A stretch of DNA of 64,000 bases from Monoplex corrugatus. Taxonomy: Eukaryota > Mollusca > Gastropoda > Littorinimorpha > Ranellidae. Each line of letters opens with the position of its first letter. The stretch's first letter is position 1. The DNA lies in assembly GCA_030674185.1 (NCBI GenBank), contig CM060307.1, forward strand, positions 42,648,857 to 42,712,856. Reading direction: 5' to 3'. Positions 61,859 through 64,000 of this stretch are shown here, piece after piece. A program made the position numbers and the translations under genes. The notes beneath the pieces are model-generated. The model saw only the letters and a list, made by a program, of their open reading frames with translations. It did not search any database and was not told where the DNA came from.

Positions 61859-61946
61859 ATTTATGACACTGAAACCTGGTGACATCATTTTGACTGGTAC
61901 CCCTCCTGGTGTGGGAGTCTTTCGCAAGCCACCAGAATTTCTCAAG
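61859..61946 (+). CDS. FAHD2-like gene, penultimate coding exon
   Basis: Acceptor TGTCTTCAATCAG; one base, 29 codons, donor AAG/GTATAT (phase 2 to 0). The peptide [19 protein letters not shown] then FRKPPEFLK is the hallmark C-terminal segment of fumarylacetoacetate hydrolase domain-containing proteins. The GTPPGVG turn belongs to the active-site rim, and FRKPP is typical of FAHD2. Such enzymes are metal-dependent acylpyruvase/decarboxylase-type proteins, usually mitochondrial. The upstream exons with the metal-binding Glu/Asp residues are not found in the window. Confidence 0.88.
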
Positions 61947-63433
61947 GTATATGATTTGATAAACAACTTGCTTTGTGTAGAGTGTGAAGAGTGTATATCT
62001 GTTAGTACATAATGAGTACATGACTGTACGTAAGTGGACACAAGCATGCTTTCATTTCAGGATAGGCGAGTATCTTTGTCACAACAAATCTGTTTCGTTC
62101 ATTATTCCATGTATCTTGTGAATACTGGTAGCTGCTGTTAAAGAGAATACAGATTGCACATTCATTCAAGTTTAATTGCCAGGAATATATACCAGTGGTT
62201 AATAAATTCTACCAGTTTGACAGGTACTTTTCATTGAATATTGGTGTACTGAGCATCACTCAAAACACCCATAATCTTAAAGACACTGAATTTGTCTCCT
62301 ACTTTTCTCATGTAAGTGTGTCATGGGGAAATGTTTACTTCATATGTAGTGATGCTTTTATGAGCTTTTAACTCTTGTCACAGAGCTTTCTTCAGATGTA
62401 ATTTGCTGTCTTTGTGTTGGGTACTCTAATGCCTGAACATAAACTTACATCTGCTGTCATGTAATAGAGCTGTGAATGCTTTGTGATACACTGAGCACAG
62501 TTATACCCAACTTTTTGTGTGAATGGATCTATCTCTTCATTCGGAAAGAGAGACTATCTGACTGATTTTGAAATAGGTCTATCTCTTCATTTGAAAAGAG
62601 AGACTATCTGACTGATTTTGAAAAAGGGAACCATATTGTGAAGGCCCAGTTAGATGGCTTTCAGTAAACAAACATCTCCGCACACCCGTCGTAAATAAAG
62701 GGTTACCACCTCCATGGGTCCATGGACTTCAGGCCATACCTCCATTGGTCATTGAACTGGCTCTCATCCTCTGGACCCCCTCCCCAGGGGTCCCATTACC
62801 ATTTTTGTGGTTGTTGGAGATCTTTCCCTTGGCCTAATTACCGTATGCCACCCCATTAGCCCAACCCTTACTAGGCCCCTTTCTATCCTTCTGCTCCCCT
62901 GGCTTATGGACTGGGTCTGGGTCTGGGTCTCTGCTTCCTGGGAGCCAACTTGCCCAGAGGACTTCAGTCATACTACAAACACCAGTGTCCTGTCATCCTC
63001 GGCAGCAGCTCTTTTGCAGGAAGTTTTGAAGTATCACCATTGCAGTGAAATAAGTTTAAACAAACTGTGTGAAGTTTTCTTTTCTTTTTTTTCATTATGC
63101 AGTGATTAGTTGTATGACTTCATGTGTCACACCCAATTAAGCAACATGTGTGATTATAAAACCCAAAACAAAAATGGAACAGGTGCCATACTAGTAGTAG
63201 AAATTCCCACCTAAACATGAAGACTTACATTGTTGAATAGTGTCCATTGAACACATTCAAAATGTCAAAGCTGGATGCATTGTCTTGCATGAAACATACT
63301 GCATATCACCATTTAAAAGAACAAACAAACAAAAAACACATACTGCTTCACAAGATTCAGTTAAATTGGTTAATGTGAAATGGTTTGATTTTGACTGATG
63401 TAGTAACTGGTTGCTGTGTCTGTGTGATTACAG
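61947..63433 (+). other. Intron of the FAHD2-like gene
   Basis: It contains a tandem duplication of about 51 bp at 62526-62626 (CTATCTCTTCATT-GAAAAGA and GAGACTATCTGACTGATTTTG). No ORF has support. Confidence 0.6.
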
Positions 63434-63496
63434 GAGGGAGACGTTGTGGAGGTAGGCATTGAAGGTATAGGCAACATTACCAACAAAGTGGTGTGA
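63434..63496 (+). CDS. FAHD2-like gene, last coding exon
   Basis: Acceptor GTGTGATTACAG; 20 codons and TGA. EGDVVEVGIEGIGNITNKVV is the expected C-terminus of an FAHD2-like protein (a GD-V-V-EIEGIG-N-V-like ending) and joins the previous exon in phase 0. Both exons keep frame and splice sites, so they look functional or recently so. Confidence 0.88.
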   Translation, partial: EGDVVEVGIEGIGNITNKVV

Positions 63497-63805
63497 TTTT
63501 ACCATGGACCCGGCTAGCCAACCTTTCATGGATGGCACTATATTCCTTGCAGTGGCTGCCTCTCAACCACATTCTTTTTTTGGTTTGTGCTATATAATTT
63601 TGTATTTCTGTCTTCTTTTCTTACAAAGGGAGGTGGAAGGGGATGGAGACAGTCATATTAGCTTTTGTGTTTTTGTGAGTGAGACTGAAATGTAGGGTGT
63701 ATGTCTCCTTCAGTGTGTAGTGTTTAGTTATAATGTGAAGGTCCATGCCAAAAGGTTAAAAATAGGCAACGATTTCTCTGACAGCCTCTGTGTGTGTGGG
63801 GGTTG

Positions 63806-63850
<45 letters not shown>

Positions 63851-63852
63851 GT

Positions 63853-63898
<46 letters not shown>

Positions 63899-64000
63899 TG
63901 TGTTAAAACTATTTTTGAATGAAATTTTCTCCCCATTTGGTCATGATCGTCATGTTGGGCATAGCAAGAACTGCCGTATGTTTGAATTGGTATGGCCCAA
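63497..64000 (+). repeat. 3' flank with (GT)n microsatellite
   Basis: (GT)n with interruptions at about 63810-63902. The rest is probably FAHD2 3'UTR and flank; nothing else seen. Confidence 0.75.

Overview
The window looks like nuclear DNA of an invertebrate animal, most likely a mollusc. This rests on GT-AG introns, very dense (CA)n microsatellites, many decayed non-LTR retrotransposons and tRNA-derived SINEs, and the protein domains present (TIR, BH3, FAHD2). The organism is inferred from style, not from a marker gene. Most of the 64 kb is intron, intergenic DNA and transposon debris; all recognisable host coding exons lie on the + strand.

The core is a split gene or gene cluster. Four exons (8501-9060, 11192-11437, 16437-17238, 20735-20926) join with matching reading phase at all three junctions. 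They encode an acidic, low-complexity N-terminal half, a long charged coiled coil, and a strong BH3-like motif just before a stop. Further along the same strand are a possible 102-nt exon (23660) and five paralogous copies of a 63-nt phase 0-0 exon (25823, 31492, 32585, 33831, 38128). Two TIR-domain terminal exons (48866-49402 and 57195-57713) follow, both entered in phase 0. The short acidic exons can therefore splice in frame to either TIR exon. A gene combining a coiled coil, a BH3 motif, a variable number of acidic micro-exons and a choice of two TIR ends would be an unusual cell-death or innate-immunity locus. The link between the BH3 part and the TIR part is inferred: the BH3 exon carries a stop 5 nt before its best donor.

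The micro-exons from 31 to 39.4 kb sit in a higher-order tandem repeat of about 1.1-1.3 kb per unit (exon, flanking intron, 60-bp minisatellite). The third unit was later interrupted by an unidentified 1.3-kb insert and by an RTE-like LINE. A 66-bp minisatellite of about 26 units lies between the two TIR exons.

Mobile elements: RTE/BovB-like 3' fragments at 1-800, 24305-25250 (-), 36155-37887 and 46604-47079, and a different one at 47756-48625 (-). RNase H-bearing LINEs at 12077-15640 and 27431-29295 both abut (AC)n tracts. Decayed LINEs lie at 21215-22760, 26430-26900, 30470-30780, 40170-46040 (-, itself interrupted by a 3-kb insert) and 59780-60840. A Ty3/Gypsy remnant is at 53600-54860 (-), and several SINE copies are present.

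At the right end, 61859-61946 and 63434-63496 are the last two coding exons of an FAHD2-like gene whose earlier exons are not visible, so the TIR locus may be nested in an intron of that gene or the FAHD2 piece may be an orphan duplicate.
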